From positions 29,010 to 93,009 of the forward strand of contig NZ_BAUX01000018.1 in NCBI RefSeq assembly GCF_002897035.1: a stretch of 64,000 nucleotides of DNA, read 5' to 3'. Every line of letters starts with the position of its first letter. The first letter of the stretch is position 1. The DNA is from Methylopila sp. Yamaguchi (GTDB taxonomy: Bacteria; Pseudomonadota; Alphaproteobacteria; Rhizobiales; Methylopilaceae). Position numbers and translations under genes: made by a program. Below, in pieces: positions 27,589-37,268 of the stretch. The notes under the pieces are model-generated. The model ran no database searches. It worked only from the letters and a program-made list of their open reading frames with translations, and had not been told where the DNA came from.

Positions 27589-28584
27589 TCAGCTCATCGC
27601 CACGTTGACGGCGCTCTCCGGCAGCTCCCTGCCAAAGCAGCGCTGGTAGAACTCGGCCACCAGGCTGCGCTCGAGTTCGTCGCACTTGTTCAGGAAGGTC
27701 AGGCGGAACGCGAAGCCGACGTCGCCGAAGATGTCGGCGTTTTCCGACCAGGTGATGACGGTGCGGGGGCTCATCACGGTCGACAGGTCGCCGTTCATGA
27801 AGGCCTGACGGGTGAGGTCGGCCAGCCGGACCATCTTGGACACGGTGTCCCGGCCGCCCTTCTCCTTCTGGTAGCGCGGCGACTTGGCGAGAACGATGTC
27901 CACCTCCTTGTCGTGCGCGAGGTAGTTCAGGGTCGTGACGATCGACCAGCGGTCCATCTGGCCTTGGTTGATCTGCTGGGTGCCGTGATAGAGGCCCGAG
28001 GTGTCGCCGAGGCCGACCGTGTTGGCGGTGGCGAAGAGGCGGAAGGCAGGGTGCGGCCGCAGCACGCGGCGCTGGTCGAGCAGCGTCAGCTTGCCCGACT
28101 GCTCCAGCACGCGCTGGATCACGAACATCACGTCCGGCCGGCCCGCGTCGTACTCGTCGAACACCAGAGCCACGTTGTTCTGCAGCGCCCAAGGCAGGAT
28201 GCCGTCGCGGAACTCGGTGATCTGCATGCCGTCCTTGAGGACGATGGCGTCCTTGCCGATCAGGTCGATGCGGCTGACGTGGCTGTCGAGGTTGACGCGC
28301 ACGCAGGGCCAGTTGAGCCGGGCGGCCACCTGCTCGATGTGGGTCGACTTGCCGGTGCCGTGATAGCCGGTGACCATCACGCGGCGGTTGCGGGCGAAGC
28401 CGGCGAGGATCGCGAGCGTCGTGTCGTGGTCGAACAGGTAATCGGGGTCGAGGTCCGGCACCGCGCCCTGCGCTTCGCCGAACGCCGGAACCTCGAGGTC
28501 GCTGTCGATCCCGAACACCTGCCGGACCGACACCTTCATGTCGGGCGTCGGGGAGGAGAGCGGAGCGTCGAGGGCGTCGGTCAT
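27589..28584 (-). CDS. cobS: Cobaltochelatase subunit CobS
   Basis: This AAA+ ATPase drives metal insertion by CobNST. The 331-residue protein carries the Walker A motif GYHGTGKST near residue 74, a Walker B-type [11 protein letters not shown], and a sensor region [11 protein letters not shown]. The start is supported by TGGAGG nine bases upstream. It heads the cobS-hypothetical-cobT-esterase run. Confidence 0.96.
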   Translation of the reverse strand: MTDALDAPLSSPTPDMKVSVRQVFGIDSDLEVPAFGEAQGAVPDLDPDYLFDHDTTLAILAGFARNRRVMVTGYHGTGKSTHIEQVAARLNWPCVRVNLDSHVSRIDLIGKDAIVLKDGMQITEFRDGILPWALQNNVALVFDEYDAGRPDVMFVIQRVLEQSGKLTLLDQRRVLRPHPAFRLFATANTVGLGDTSGLYHGTQQINQGQMDRWSIVTTLNYLAHDKEVDIVLAKSPRYQKEKGGRDTVSKMVRLADLTRQAFMNGDLSTVMSPRTVITWSENADIFGDVGFAFRLTFLNKCDELERSLVAEFYQRCFGRELPESAVNVAMS

Positions 28585-28671
28585 GGGGCCTCCAGGCGAT
28601 CCCGGACGGCGTCGCGCGGGACCGGGGCGCGCTTCGTCAGCTCAGCGCGCGTCTTGAAATGGGCGATCGGG

Positions 28672-29310
28672 TCAGCAGAAGCCGGCGGATCGGAGATAGT
28701 TATAGGCTTGGATGATCTCGCGCAATTTGTCCTCGGTGCTCCGATCGCCGCCGTTGGCGTCCGGATGCAGCCGTTTGACCAGCTCCTTGTAGCGCGCCTT
28801 GATCTCCTCGCCGCTCGCGCTGGCGCCCAGGTTGAGCGCCTCGAGCGACTTGCGCTCGACGTTCTTGAGCTCGCGCTCGGGTTTCTGAGGCTTCCCGCTC
28901 GGGCCGTCCTCGTCGAACATGTGAAACGCGTCGTCGAAGGCGAAGCCGCTCGCCCAGCCGCGGTTCTTGCCGCCGCGGGCCCGCTCGGCCTTGGCGCGGG
29001 CCTCGGGCGTCGCGCCGGCGGCGTTCTGGCCCATTGTCCAGGTCGGACGATGCCCGGTCTGGCTGTCCTTCTGGTAGGCCATCACCGCTTCGTCGGACAT
29101 GCCGGAGAAGAAGTTGTAATTCTGATTGTAGGCGCGGACATGCGCCAGGCAGAACCGCCAGTACTCGTTTTCCCGCTCGCGGCCCTTGGGAGCCCGGTGA
29201 ACTCCGGGCTCGCGGCACCCGGGATGGTCGCACCTCGTCACCTGCGGCTGCGGACGGCTTTCGCCCCGCGCCACCCGGATCCGGTCGAACCATGGGCTGT
29301 CGAGTTTCAT
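28672..29310 (-). CDS. J-domain protein (DnaJ-like co-chaperone)
   Basis: The 212-residue protein has an N-terminal Cys/His segment (CDHPGCREPGVHRAP then WRFCLAHVRAYN), which may bind zinc. A C-terminal J domain starts near residue 155 and contains the HPD triad in 'VKRLHPDANGGDRS'. J domains stimulate Hsp70 ATPase. The ATG at 29310 is chosen because longer upstream frames read into the bolA promoter and coding region. It lies upstream of cobS, with 87 bases between. Confidence 0.88.
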   Translation of the reverse strand: MKLDSPWFDRIRVARGESRPQPQVTRCDHPGCREPGVHRAPKGRERENEYWRFCLAHVRAYNQNYNFFSGMSDEAVMAYQKDSQTGHRPTWTMGQNAAGATPEARAKAERARGGKNRGWASGFAFDDAFHMFDEDGPSGKPQKPERELKNVERKSLEALNLGASASGEEIKARYKELVKRLHPDANGGDRSTEDKLREIIQAYNYLRSAGFC

Positions 29311-29451
29311 GATGCTGGCATTATGGGGGGCGGGCGGACCGCGAACAAGAACGCGCGGCCGCAAGGGAGAGGGGCATGATGCGGGCTTGACGCCGCGATC
29401 GGGCGCGACCCAGATCGCGGCTGCTTCGCCGAACCCAAGGGAAGGACCGCC

Positions 29452-29730
29452 ATGAGCGTGCGCGCGCGGATCGAATCCAAGCTCGTGGAGGCGCTTGCGC
29501 CGACGCGGCTCGACGTGATCGACGAGAGCCACCTCCACGCCGGCCACGCCGGGGCGCGGCCCGAAGGCGAGACCCATTTTCGCGTGAAGGTGACCTCCGC
29601 GGCGTTCTCCGGCCTCGGCCGGGTCGACCGCCACCGCCGCGTCAACGCGCTGCTGGCCGAGGAGCTCGCCGGCCCCGTCCACGCCCTCGCCATCGACGCC
29701 CGCGCCCCCGAGGAGCCGGGCCGGCCGTAG
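29452..29730 (+). CDS. BolA family protein
   Basis: The 92-residue protein has the BolA fold pattern: 'IESKLVEAL', the 'DESHLHAGHAG' loop with its conserved His, 'THFRVKVTSAAF', and 'RHRRVNALLAEEL'. BolA proteins act with monothiol glutaredoxins in iron-sulfur handling or as regulators. The gene is divergent from the J-domain gene and convergent with the M48 peptidase gene, three bases away. Confidence 0.93.
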   Translation: MSVRARIESKLVEALAPTRLDVIDESHLHAGHAGARPEGETHFRVKVTSAAFSGLGRVDRHRRVNALLAEELAGPVHALAIDARAPEEPGRP

Positions 29731-29733
29731 CGG

Positions 29734-31221
29734 CTACTCGCCGATCACCTTGACGCGCAGGCCGGCCTGCAGTGGGTCGCCCGGGGCGAAGCCGTTGAGG
29801 ACGGCGAAGCGCTCCAGCGCGCGGTCGGTCACGGCCATGCGGCGCGCGAGCGTCTCCTCGGTGTCGCCGGGCCGCACGGTCGCGACCTCGATCTTCAGCG
29901 GCTGGGCCTGCTCGGATTCGGCCTGCGTCAGGCGGCGGAAGGTCGCGAGCGAGGCGCGGAAGCCCTCGTCGATGTCCGGCGTGAGCTCCCGGGCCGCGAA
30001 GATCAGCCGGTAGACGTCCGCGCCGAACTTCACCGCGGCGAAGCGGAAGGTCCACTCCTTGCCGCGCGCGACGACGGTGACCGCGTCCATGCCGTTGACC
30101 TCGAGCTTCTCGACCGGCCCCGGCTCGACGCCGTCGATCCAGTTCTCGGCGATGTAGCTTTCGAGCGTCTGGCTGGAGCCGAGCCGCGCGGCGTCGAGGC
30201 GCAGCGCCCGGCCGTCGGGAGCGACGCCGAGCAACGCCTCGGAGCCGTTCTCGAAGGTGAAGCCTTCGGGCGCGAGGAAGGTGAACCCCAGCCGCGGGTG
30301 CAGGAAGCGGCGCCCGCGGGCGAAGCCCTGGGCCGGGTCGTCGCCGTAGGTCGTGCCGTTGAGCGCCACGAGGTAGGCGTCGCGGTCGCGCTCGCCCACG
30401 CCCGGCGCGCCGATCTGGCGGGCCGCGGTGACGGCGAGCTGCACCCGCTCGGGCGTCGAGGGATGCGTCGACAGGAAATCGAGGCCGGGCTGCGAGGGCT
30501 TCTGACCGAGCGCCGCGCTCCGGAGCTCGGACTGCCGGCCCATGGACAGCAGGAAGCGCGAGGCGCCGTACGGGTCGAAGCCGGCGCGCGCGATGTTCTG
30601 AACGCCGATGCGGTCGGCCTCCAGCTCCTGCGCGCGGGAGAAACTCGCGAGCGACAGCTTGCTCTTGGCGAGCGCGACGGCTCCCGCCTCGCGGTCCTCC
30701 AGTACGTCCGAGACGACGCGGCTGACCAACACCGCCTTGCGCTCCTCGTCGGCGCGCTGGAAGGCGTGGCGGGCGGTGACGTGCGCCATCTCGTGCGCGA
30801 GCACCGCCGCAATCTCGGAAGTGTCGTTGGCGACGGCGAGCAGGCCGCGGGTGACGTAGAGGTTGCCGTTCGGCAGGGCGAAGGCGTTGATCAGCGGCGA
30901 GTTGAGTAGCGTCACCTTGTAGCGCAGGTCGGGTCGTTCGGAGGCTGCGGCCAGCCGGTCGGCCACCGAGTTGAGCAGCGTCACCAGATCGGGCTTGGAG
31001 TAGACGCCGCCATAGGCCGCGGCGATGCGCGCCTGCTCCTGGCTGACGGCGGTGGGCGCGGGGGCGACCTTGGGCGCGGAGGCGGGAACGATCGGCTGCG
31101 GCGTCGGCTTCTCGCCGCCAAAGCTGCCGCAGCCGGCGAGCAACGCCGCGACGCTCGCAAGCACTGCGAGACGCAGGGCGAAGCTCCGCTTATCCCGATG
31201 CCGCCCGCCGAGGCCCGTCAT
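29734..31221 (-). CDS. M48-family metallopeptidase, lipoprotein with C-terminal LysM-like domain
   Basis: The 495-residue product has a lipobox (LLAG-Cys31), so it is probably lipid-anchored in the envelope. The zinc site HEMAH is at residues 143-147, followed by 'ELEADRIG' carrying the third ligand, as in BepA-type M48 peptidases that deal with misassembled outer-membrane proteins. The C-terminus (VRPGDTEETLARRM ... LNGFAPGD) looks like a LysM repeat. The start at 31221 is preferred because GGGAGGGG lies at the right distance; an ATG at 31242 overlaps the upstream stop by ATGA and is the alternative. Confidence 0.88.
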   Translation of the reverse strand: MTGLGGRHRDKRSFALRLAVLASVAALLAGCGSFGGEKPTPQPIVPASAPKVAPAPTAVSQEQARIAAAYGGVYSKPDLVTLLNSVADRLAAASERPDLRYKVTLLNSPLINAFALPNGNLYVTRGLLAVANDTSEIAAVLAHEMAHVTARHAFQRADEERKAVLVSRVVSDVLEDREAGAVALAKSKLSLASFSRAQELEADRIGVQNIARAGFDPYGASRFLLSMGRQSELRSAALGQKPSQPGLDFLSTHPSTPERVQLAVTAARQIGAPGVGERDRDAYLVALNGTTYGDDPAQGFARGRRFLHPRLGFTFLAPEGFTFENGSEALLGVAPDGRALRLDAARLGSSQTLESYIAENWIDGVEPGPVEKLEVNGMDAVTVVARGKEWTFRFAAVKFGADVYRLIFAARELTPDIDEGFRASLATFRRLTQAESEQAQPLKIEVATVRPGDTEETLARRMAVTDRALERFAVLNGFAPGDPLQAGLRVKVIGE

Positions 31222-31238
31222 GCCGCAAGCCCCTCCCG

Positions 31239-32084
31239 TCATCTCGCGCTCGCCAGGCCGAGCCGTTCGATCTGGGCGGCCTCGGTCACGGCGATCGTCG
31301 GGCCGAGGCGCCGTTCGATCATGCCGCGAACCCGCAGGCGCGCGCCGGGCGCCAGGCCGAGAGCTTCGGCGCCGCCAAGCCGCTTTGCGGCCGACTCGCT
31401 CAGGACCAGCGCGAGAGCGTCGCGCCAGCGGCGTCCGAAATTCACGTAAAGCCGTCCGTTCACGGTGCGGACGCTCGCCACGCGTCCTTCGGCGATCTCG
31501 AAACGACCGACAGCGCCCGCGAGAGCGTCGCCGTCGGCGGCGTCTCGGACCTCGTAGTACGTATTTGTCCACAAACCAAGGCTCGCGCGGCGGGCGCCGT
31601 CCTCCGCGGCGAGGAGCGTGGCGCGGCAGTCACGCCCCGCCCGATCGGCGGCGACCCGGGCCAGGCCGCGCGCCGCCAACTCGGCCGAAACGCCAGCGGG
31701 ATCGGCCGCTCCTTCGGCGGCGAGGTAGCCGACCACCCGGCCGTGACGGTCCGGGCTCGCCAGCGCGGGCCGGAGGGCCAGAGGGCGGTCCGCGACGAGG
31801 CCGCGGAGGGCGGTCGCGGCGGCGTCCGCCAGCGGCCAGTCGGCCTCCCGCGTCCCGAGCGGAGCCTTGGGCGCGAGGATCCCGGCGAGCCGCACGGTCC
31901 GTCCGTCCGCGAGCGCGACGGTGTCGCCGTCGAGCGCCCGCTCCGCCCGAACGCTCTCGGCCTTGGCGGACAGGACGCAGGGCGCGGCGAGGGCGGAATG
32001 AGCGGCCAGAAGCAGGGCGAGCGCGGTCGTCGCCGGCAGGGCGAGGGCGGGGCCTGTCAGGAAGGCGCGCGCAGTGTGGAGCAC
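31239..32084 (-). CDS. Thermonuclease family (SNase-like) protein, exported
   Basis: The protein has a hydrophobic signal segment (ALALPATTALALLLAAHSALA) and an SNase-like OB-fold: 'ALDGDTVALADGRTVRLAGILAP', 'DRHGRVVGYLA' and 'GLARVA'. Staphylococcal nuclease family members cut DNA or RNA using Ca2+. Residues after about 190 form an extra domain. The start is uncertain: GTG at 32084 places the signal peptide at the N-terminus, whereas the first in-frame ATG at 32180 would overlap the cation transporter gene by 50 bases. The ribosome site is weak in both cases. Confidence 0.75.
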   Translation of the reverse strand: MLHTARAFLTGPALALPATTALALLLAAHSALAAPCVLSAKAESVRAERALDGDTVALADGRTVRLAGILAPKAPLGTREADWPLADAAATALRGLVADRPLALRPALASPDRHGRVVGYLAAEGAADPAGVSAELAARGLARVAADRAGRDCRATLLAAEDGARRASLGLWTNTYYEVRDAADGDALAGAVGRFEIAEGRVASVRTVNGRLYVNFGRRWRDALALVLSESAAKRLGGAEALGLAPGARLRVRGMIERRLGPTIAVTEAAQIERLGLASAR

Positions 32085-32130
32085 GCCGGAGGGTAGGTTC
32101 CGCGTGGTGGACGGGGGGTTAACGTCGGGC

Positions 32131-33018
32131 TTACAGAACGATGATTCCGGCGTGCTTCGCCTTCTCGTCAGGCTCGACATGGATGGTCACGATCGTGTCC
32201 GCGTCGTCCTCGTGCAGGGCGCGCTCGATGCGGTCGCAGATGTCGTGGGCTTCGGCGACGCGCAGGTCCCGCGGCACCACCAGATGGAAGTCGACGAAGG
32301 TCAGCCGCCCCGCCTGCCGCGTGCGCAGGTCGTGGGCCTCGATCGCGCCGTCGGCGTTGGCGGCGATCACGCCCTTGATGCGGGCGACGGTGGCGTCGTC
32401 GGCGGCCTCGTCCATCAGCCCGCCGACCGAGGCGCGCACCAGCTGGAAGCCGGACCACAGCACGTTCACGGCGACGAGGCAGGCGATGGCGGGGTCGAGC
32501 CAGGCCTTGCCGGTCCAGACCGCGGCGGCGATGCCGATGAGCACGCCGATCGAGGACACGACGTCGGTCATCAGGTGCTTGCCGTCAGCGACGAGCGCGG
32601 GCGAGCGCAGGGCGCGGCCGCGCCGAAGCAGCAGGACGCACCAGGCGGCGTTGATCGCGCTCGCGGCGAGGTTCGCCCCAATGCCGAGCGGGGTCAGCTC
32701 CAGCGGCCGCGGATCAAGAAAAAAGCGGTAGGCCTCGTTGAAGATCGCGGCGGCCGCCACGACGATCAGCACGCCCTCGGTCACGGCCGAGAGGTACTCC
32801 GCCTTGTGGTGGCCGTAGGGGTGGTTGCGGTCGGGCGGCGCTGCGGAGAGCCGCACTGCGACGAAGGCCGCGACCGCCGCCGCCACGTTCACGACGCTCT
32901 CGGCGGCGTCCGAGTAGAGCGCGACGGAGCCGGTCAGCAGATAGGCGACCGTCTTCAGCGCCAGCACGGCAACGCCGACCACGATGCTTCCGAGGGCGAT
33001 CTTCGCGGTCTGGTCCAT
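32131..33018 (-). CDS. Cation diffusion facilitator family transporter
   Basis: The 295-residue protein exports divalent metal ions (Zn2+, Fe2+, Co2+ or similar) by proton exchange. Six membrane helices are visible. The metal-site residues fit the CDF pattern: 'YSDAAESVVN' in helix 2 and 'HLMTDVVSS' in helix 5, with 'HPYGHHKAEYL' in the loop between. The C-terminal cytoplasmic domain contains 'HDLRTRQAGRLTFVDFHLVVP'-type sequence and ends in a cluster of His and acidic residues. Metal specificity cannot be told from the sequence. Confidence 0.93.
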   Translation of the reverse strand: MDQTAKIALGSIVVGVAVLALKTVAYLLTGSVALYSDAAESVVNVAAAVAAFVAVRLSAAPPDRNHPYGHHKAEYLSAVTEGVLIVVAAAAIFNEAYRFFLDPRPLELTPLGIGANLAASAINAAWCVLLLRRGRALRSPALVADGKHLMTDVVSSIGVLIGIAAAVWTGKAWLDPAIACLVAVNVLWSGFQLVRASVGGLMDEAADDATVARIKGVIAANADGAIEAHDLRTRQAGRLTFVDFHLVVPRDLRVAEAHDICDRIERALHEDDADTIVTIHVEPDEKAKHAGIIVL

Positions 33019-33172
33019 GCTCGCCCGCCGTTCGCGCGTGATCGGAAGCGGAGCGCTTAGCGGACCGGCGACAGCCGTTCAACCGCTGAGTTCGCAACTG
33101 CGAGGCGGTCGCGAAACCCGCCGCGCTCCCCCGTGCAAAACGCGATCGGTCATGCTACGACCGCGGCCGGCC

Positions 33173-33249
33173 GGTCCCGTAGCTCAGCTGGACAGAGCGA
33201 CGGTTTCCTAAACCGTAGGTCGGAGGTTCGAGCCCTCCCGGGATCGCCA
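33173..33249 (+). tRNA. tRNA-Arg (anticodon CCT)
   Basis: A 77-base cloverleaf with acceptor GGTCCCG/CGGGATC (one G-T pair), D-stem GCTC/GAGC, anticodon stem ACGGT/ACCGT with loop TTCCTAA, T-loop TTCGAGC, and encoded CCA. It reads AGG codons, rare in such GC-rich genomes. No integrase or attachment duplication is seen beside it. Confidence 0.96.
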
Positions 33250-33258
33250 GATTTCAGC

Positions 33259-33855
33259 TCAGAGCCGGCCGAACATCCGCCCCAGAGTCCCGTCGCGCCA
33301 GACCAGCGTGTGCGCGAGCGCCATGCCGACATGGCCCGCGATCAGGACCAGCAGCGCCCAGGACAGCGGCCCATGCAGCGCGTCGGGGCCGGCGATCAGC
33401 CATGGCTCTTCGCGGCCGGTGGCGGGAATGAGGGTGACTCCGCCGATCTCCAGGCCCTTGCCCTTGCCGTAGATGCGGACGAGGGCGAGCGCCGGTACGA
33501 CGATCATGAGGGCGTGCAGAGCGAGGTGGCTGAGCCGGGCGAGGCGGCCGCGCGCGCCGCGCTCCTGCGGCGGCTGGCGGCGCAGCTGGCTCAGGCGCCA
33601 GAGCGACCGGCACACGGCGATCACGAGAACCGCGAGGCCGACGTAGCCGTGGGGGCCGAAGCGGGCGATCCCATTCAGCCACGGGGTCTCACCGAAGATT
33701 TTGTAGAGCGCGACGATCGTGAACTGCCACAGCACGAGCGCGGCGAGCGTCCCGTGGAACAGCCGGGTGACGAGGCCGTAGCGCCTTGGCGAGTCGAACG
33801 CGACGCCGTCCGGCCGCCCCGCCGCGGCGGCGATCTCACGGCTCTGGACGCTCAC
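33259..33855 (-). CDS. Cytochrome b561-type membrane protein
   Basis: The 198-residue protein has four hydrophobic helices and His residues typical of di-heme cytochrome b561: 'RLFHGTLAALVLWQF', 'FGPHGYVGLAVLV', 'LSHLALHALMIVVPALAL' and 'LLVLIAGHVGMALAHTLV'. It would carry electrons across or within the inner membrane, often between quinol and a periplasmic acceptor. The GTG start overlaps the stop of the upstream transglutaminase gene (GTGA), so it is co-transcribed with the ATP-grasp cluster. Whether it belongs functionally is unclear. Confidence 0.85.
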   Translation of the reverse strand: MSVQSREIAAAAGRPDGVAFDSPRRYGLVTRLFHGTLAALVLWQFTIVALYKIFGETPWLNGIARFGPHGYVGLAVLVIAVCRSLWRLSQLRRQPPQERGARGRLARLSHLALHALMIVVPALALVRIYGKGKGLEIGGVTLIPATGREEPWLIAGPDALHGPLSWALLVLIAGHVGMALAHTLVWRDGTLGRMFGRL

Positions 33856-34730
33856 GCTTCGACGGGAACGACGTCCACGCTGTGGCGCGTCTTCTGGGGG
33901 CCCGCGGTGATGAGCACGCCGTCGATGGGCGCAACGTCGGAGTAGTCCCGGCCGACCGCGGTCACGATATGGTCGTCGAGGGTGACCATGCCGTTGGTGG
34001 GGTCGAACCCCATCCAGCCGCTCTCCTCGCCCAGCCAGACGTCGACCCACGCATGCATGGCGTCGGCGCCCTCCAGCCGCGGGCGGCCCTTGGGCGGCTC
34101 CGTCCGCAGGAAGCCGCTGACGTAGGCCGCGGGAATCCCGATCCCCCGCAGGCTCGCGATCATCACATGAGCGAAATCCTGGCAGACGCCCTCGCGCCGG
34201 GCGAAGGCCTCCTCCGCCGGGGTGTCGACCGTGGTCGCGCCGGGCGCGTACTTGAAATCGGCCTTGATGCGCTTGGAGAAGGCCAGCAGCGCCTCGCCGA
34301 TCGCCGCCTCGTCGTCCAGCGCCGCCTCGGCGTAGGCGGTGAAGGTCTCGCCCAGCCGAATGAGACGGCTCGGTCCGAGGAAGTGCATCGGACCGTCGGG
34401 GCCCGGATCCCGCAGCAACGCCGCCGCGCCGCGGACGGCGGCGACCGTCGGCGTGTTCGCGAGATCGGGCGTCGGGCGCGTGACCGTCACCCGGGTCTTC
34501 ATGGTGACGGAGAGCGCGGCGTGCGGCGGCAGCAGCAGCAGGTGGTCGAGCGCGTTGCCGAAGAAATCGCGTTCCGCCGTCTGCTCGTCCGGCCGGGGAA
34601 CGATCGTGACCTGCGTCCCGGTGACCTTCTGGCCCCGCCCCGCCCGCGGCCGCACCCGCAGGATGTGGCGCGCGTCCTTCACTTCCGAGGGGTAGTCGTA
34701 GCCGATCTTGAGAACGAGGTCGTAGATCAT
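33852..34730 (-). CDS. Transglutaminase-like protein (COG1305 type)
   Basis: The 292-residue protein has the N-terminal beta domain of bacterial transglutaminase-like proteins and a papain-like core. Its catalytic triad is Cys173 (REGVCQDFAHVM), His216 (ADAMHAWVDVW) and Asp233 (WMGFDPTNG). Such proteins act as peptidases or transamidases. It overlaps the upstream ATP-grasp gene and the downstream cytochrome gene by four bases each, so the three are translationally coupled. Confidence 0.9.
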   Translation of the reverse strand: MIYDLVLKIGYDYPSEVKDARHILRVRPRAGRGQKVTGTQVTIVPRPDEQTAERDFFGNALDHLLLLPPHAALSVTMKTRVTVTRPTPDLANTPTVAAVRGAAALLRDPGPDGPMHFLGPSRLIRLGETFTAYAEAALDDEAAIGEALLAFSKRIKADFKYAPGATTVDTPAEEAFARREGVCQDFAHVMIASLRGIGIPAAYVSGFLRTEPPKGRPRLEGADAMHAWVDVWLGEESGWMGFDPTNGMVTLDDHIVTAVGRDYSDVAPIDGVLITAGPQKTRHSVDVVPVEA

Positions 34731-37174
34731 TCGCTTTCCAGCCGTTCGGCCAGCGCCGGGCCGGCGCCGAAGTACCGCCGCGACAGCAGGTCGGACAATC
34801 CAGCGAGATCGTCCGCGATCCGCTTCAGGAAAGCCTCGTCGATCTCGGAGGGGTGGCCTGTGGTGAGCCGCGACTGCAGCCGGACCGCGCGGCGCGACAG
34901 CATGTCCAACGTCTCGCCGTGGCGTCGGCCGGGGAGCGCGTCGAGGATTGTCTTGAAGCCGTTGACCTGGAACGCCACGGACCGGGGATTGAGCGGGTCG
35001 AGCACGGAAAGGTCGAGCGCCGTTTCGCGGGTGAGGTCCACCGAGTAGCGCCTGCGATAGGTCACGCGGCTGTCGGTGAACTCCAGCAGCGCCTCCAGGC
35101 CGCCTTCCAGCGTCTTTTCGCCCGCGAGCGCGGCGGCGACCAGCGCGGTGACCCGTCCGCGCTCGATCAGCCGCCCGGACTGCAGGAAGCGCCAGGCCGT
35201 ATGCTGGTACATGCTCTCATGCACGAGGCCCGCGAAGCCGGACAGCCGGGTGAGCACGCCGCTCGCAAGCGCCGCGACGTCGCCGGGCTCCTCGCGGAAG
35301 GTCTCGATCATGTCGACGATCTCGCCCAGCACCCGCCAGCCGTCCGGCGAGAACCGGTCGCGGATGCGCGAAGCGGTGGCGAAGGCCTGGCCGGCGAGGT
35401 CGAGCAGGCCTTCGGTCGGGTCGCCCACCGCGGCGTCGACGCCGATCGCCGCGAGCCGCTCGCCCACCACCTGCTCCAGCTCGCCCACGCGCTCGCCTTC
35501 CGCGAGCCGGGCGGCGTGCAGGCGCACCAGGCGTGTCGCGGCCTCGGCGCGCTCGACGTAGCGTCCGAGCCAGTAGAGGTTGTCGGCCGCGCGGGCGGGC
35601 GGCGCGCTCGGCAGCCGGCGGGCGAAGCCGCCGCCGGGCTTCTCCAGCAGCGAGACCTGGCGCTCGACGTGGTCGCCCGGCACCCAGACGTCCACCGAAT
35701 GGCCGCCGGACTGCATCGAGACGGCGCTGGGGTCGGTCGAGCTCGAGGTGCGCGCGAAGCCGCCGGGCATCACCCGCCAGCCGTCCGCGCCGCGCGCCAG
35801 GAAAACCCGCATCGTGACCGGCCGGGCGACCAGCTTGCCGTCCACGAACACCGGCGCGGTCGAGAGCCCGACGATCTCCTGCGCCACCACGTCGAGACCG
35901 TTCGTCTCCAGCATGTCGGCGAAGCCTTCCGAATCCGCGGCGCGGATGCCGAGGTCGAGCGGCCTACGGCGCTCGCCGGCCTCCGCGGACTGCGGAAAGG
36001 CGTTGGCGAGGGACAGGCGGTCGCGGTTCTTGGCGACGAAGGCGCGCTCCTTCTCCTGCCCGCACCACCAGGTGGCGACCGTCGGCAGCTTCAACTCCTC
36101 GCCCAGCAGCGCCTTGGCGAGCGCCGGCTGGAAGGCGAGCAGCGCGCGGGTCTCGAGGATGCCGGAGCCGAGCGCGTTAACGAGCTCGACCCCGCCGGCG
36201 CGGACCGCGCGGGCGAGGCCCGGCGTGCCGATCCGCGAGCGGGCGTAGAGCTCCAGCGGGTCGGCGAAGTCGGAGTCGAGCCGGCGCCACAGCACGCGGA
36301 TCGGCTTCGCGCCGTCGACGGTGCGCACCTCCACCGAAGAGCCATGCACCGCGAGGTCGCCGCCTTCGAGCAGCAGCAGGCCGAGGTAGCGGGCGAGATA
36401 GGCGTGTTCGAAGTAGGTCTCATTGTGGGGCCCGGGCGAGAGCAGGCCGGCGCGCACGCCCTTGCCGTCGTCGAGCGAATAGAGCGTCTCGCGGAAGTCG
36501 CGGAAGAAGCGCGCGAGACGCTGGATCTTGAGGTCGCGGATCAGGTCGGGGAACGCGCGGGAGGTGGCGACGCGGTTCTCCAGCGCGAAGCCGGCGCCGG
36601 AGGCCGCCTGGGTACGGTCGCCCAGCACCCACCATTGGCCGTCCGGCCCCCGGCCGAGGTCGACGGCGATGAAGCGGATGAGCGGGTGCCCGGACTTGCC
36701 CTGGTCGGCCACCGGCCGCAGGAACTCGGGATTGCGGCCGAGAATCGCGGGCGGCAGCACGCCGTCCCGCACCAGCGCGCGCTCGCCGTAAAGGTCGCTG
36801 AGCAGCCTCTCGAGGAAGTCCGCGCGCTGGACCAGCCCTGCCTCGAGCGTCGCCCATTCCTCCCGGTCGATGACGAGCGGCGGGTGCGCCAGCGGCCAGG
36901 ACCGCGGCCGGTCGCTCTGATCGACGGCGCCGTAGACGCGGTAGAACACCCCCGCCTCGCGGAGATACTGCGTGGCTGTGGCGAACCGGCGGCCGCGCTC
37001 GGCCTCGTCCATGCGGGCGAGCGAGGCGATCATCTCGCGGTAATGCGGCCGCACCTGCCCGTCGGCCGTCATCATCTCGTCGTAGGTTCCGACGGGAGGA
37101 CGGTAGCCGGCGAGGAGCGCGCCTTTGGCCGCGCGTTCGGGCGCGGCCGGGGTCAGGACTTTCGCGGTGGGCAC
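34727..37174 (-). CDS. Fusion of circularly permuted ATP-grasp domain and alpha-E domain
   Basis: The 815-residue protein joins two modules often encoded separately. Residues about 25-500 match the circularly permuted type 2 ATP-grasp family (COG2308), with 'YDEMMTADGQVRPHY', 'QYLREAGVFYRVYG', 'VDLGRGPDGQWWVLGDRTQAASGAG' split across its strands, and 'SPGPHNETYFEHAYLARYLG'. Residues about 525-810 match the all-helical alpha-E family (COG2307), beginning 'ADNLYWLGRYVERAEAATRL'. ATP-grasp enzymes form amide bonds via acyl phosphates; Iyer and colleagues predicted that this family makes or tags peptides in concert with transglutaminases. No substrate is established. Confidence 0.9.
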   Translation of the reverse strand: MPTAKVLTPAAPERAAKGALLAGYRPPVGTYDEMMTADGQVRPHYREMIASLARMDEAERGRRFATATQYLREAGVFYRVYGAVDQSDRPRSWPLAHPPLVIDREEWATLEAGLVQRADFLERLLSDLYGERALVRDGVLPPAILGRNPEFLRPVADQGKSGHPLIRFIAVDLGRGPDGQWWVLGDRTQAASGAGFALENRVATSRAFPDLIRDLKIQRLARFFRDFRETLYSLDDGKGVRAGLLSPGPHNETYFEHAYLARYLGLLLLEGGDLAVHGSSVEVRTVDGAKPIRVLWRRLDSDFADPLELYARSRIGTPGLARAVRAGGVELVNALGSGILETRALLAFQPALAKALLGEELKLPTVATWWCGQEKERAFVAKNRDRLSLANAFPQSAEAGERRRPLDLGIRAADSEGFADMLETNGLDVVAQEIVGLSTAPVFVDGKLVARPVTMRVFLARGADGWRVMPGGFARTSSSTDPSAVSMQSGGHSVDVWVPGDHVERQVSLLEKPGGGFARRLPSAPPARAADNLYWLGRYVERAEAATRLVRLHAARLAEGERVGELEQVVGERLAAIGVDAAVGDPTEGLLDLAGQAFATASRIRDRFSPDGWRVLGEIVDMIETFREEPGDVAALASGVLTRLSGFAGLVHESMYQHTAWRFLQSGRLIERGRVTALVAAALAGEKTLEGGLEALLEFTDSRVTYRRRYSVDLTRETALDLSVLDPLNPRSVAFQVNGFKTILDALPGRRHGETLDMLSRRAVRLQSRLTTGHPSEIDEAFLKRIADDLAGLSDLLSRRYFGAGPALAERLESE

Positions 37175-37268
37175 GTCACCAGGCTCTTCGGGCGGAGGGG
37201 GCGACTCGTCGATCGCCGCCGCGACGATGGCGCCTCAGGCCGCGTTTGGCGATGGACAGATCGGCGCG

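Noticed and set aside
33173..33249. tRNA-Arg(CCT) as an integration site for a genomic island
   Set aside because: No integrase gene or duplicated tRNA 3' end was found on either side, and flanking genes look like ordinary chromosome.
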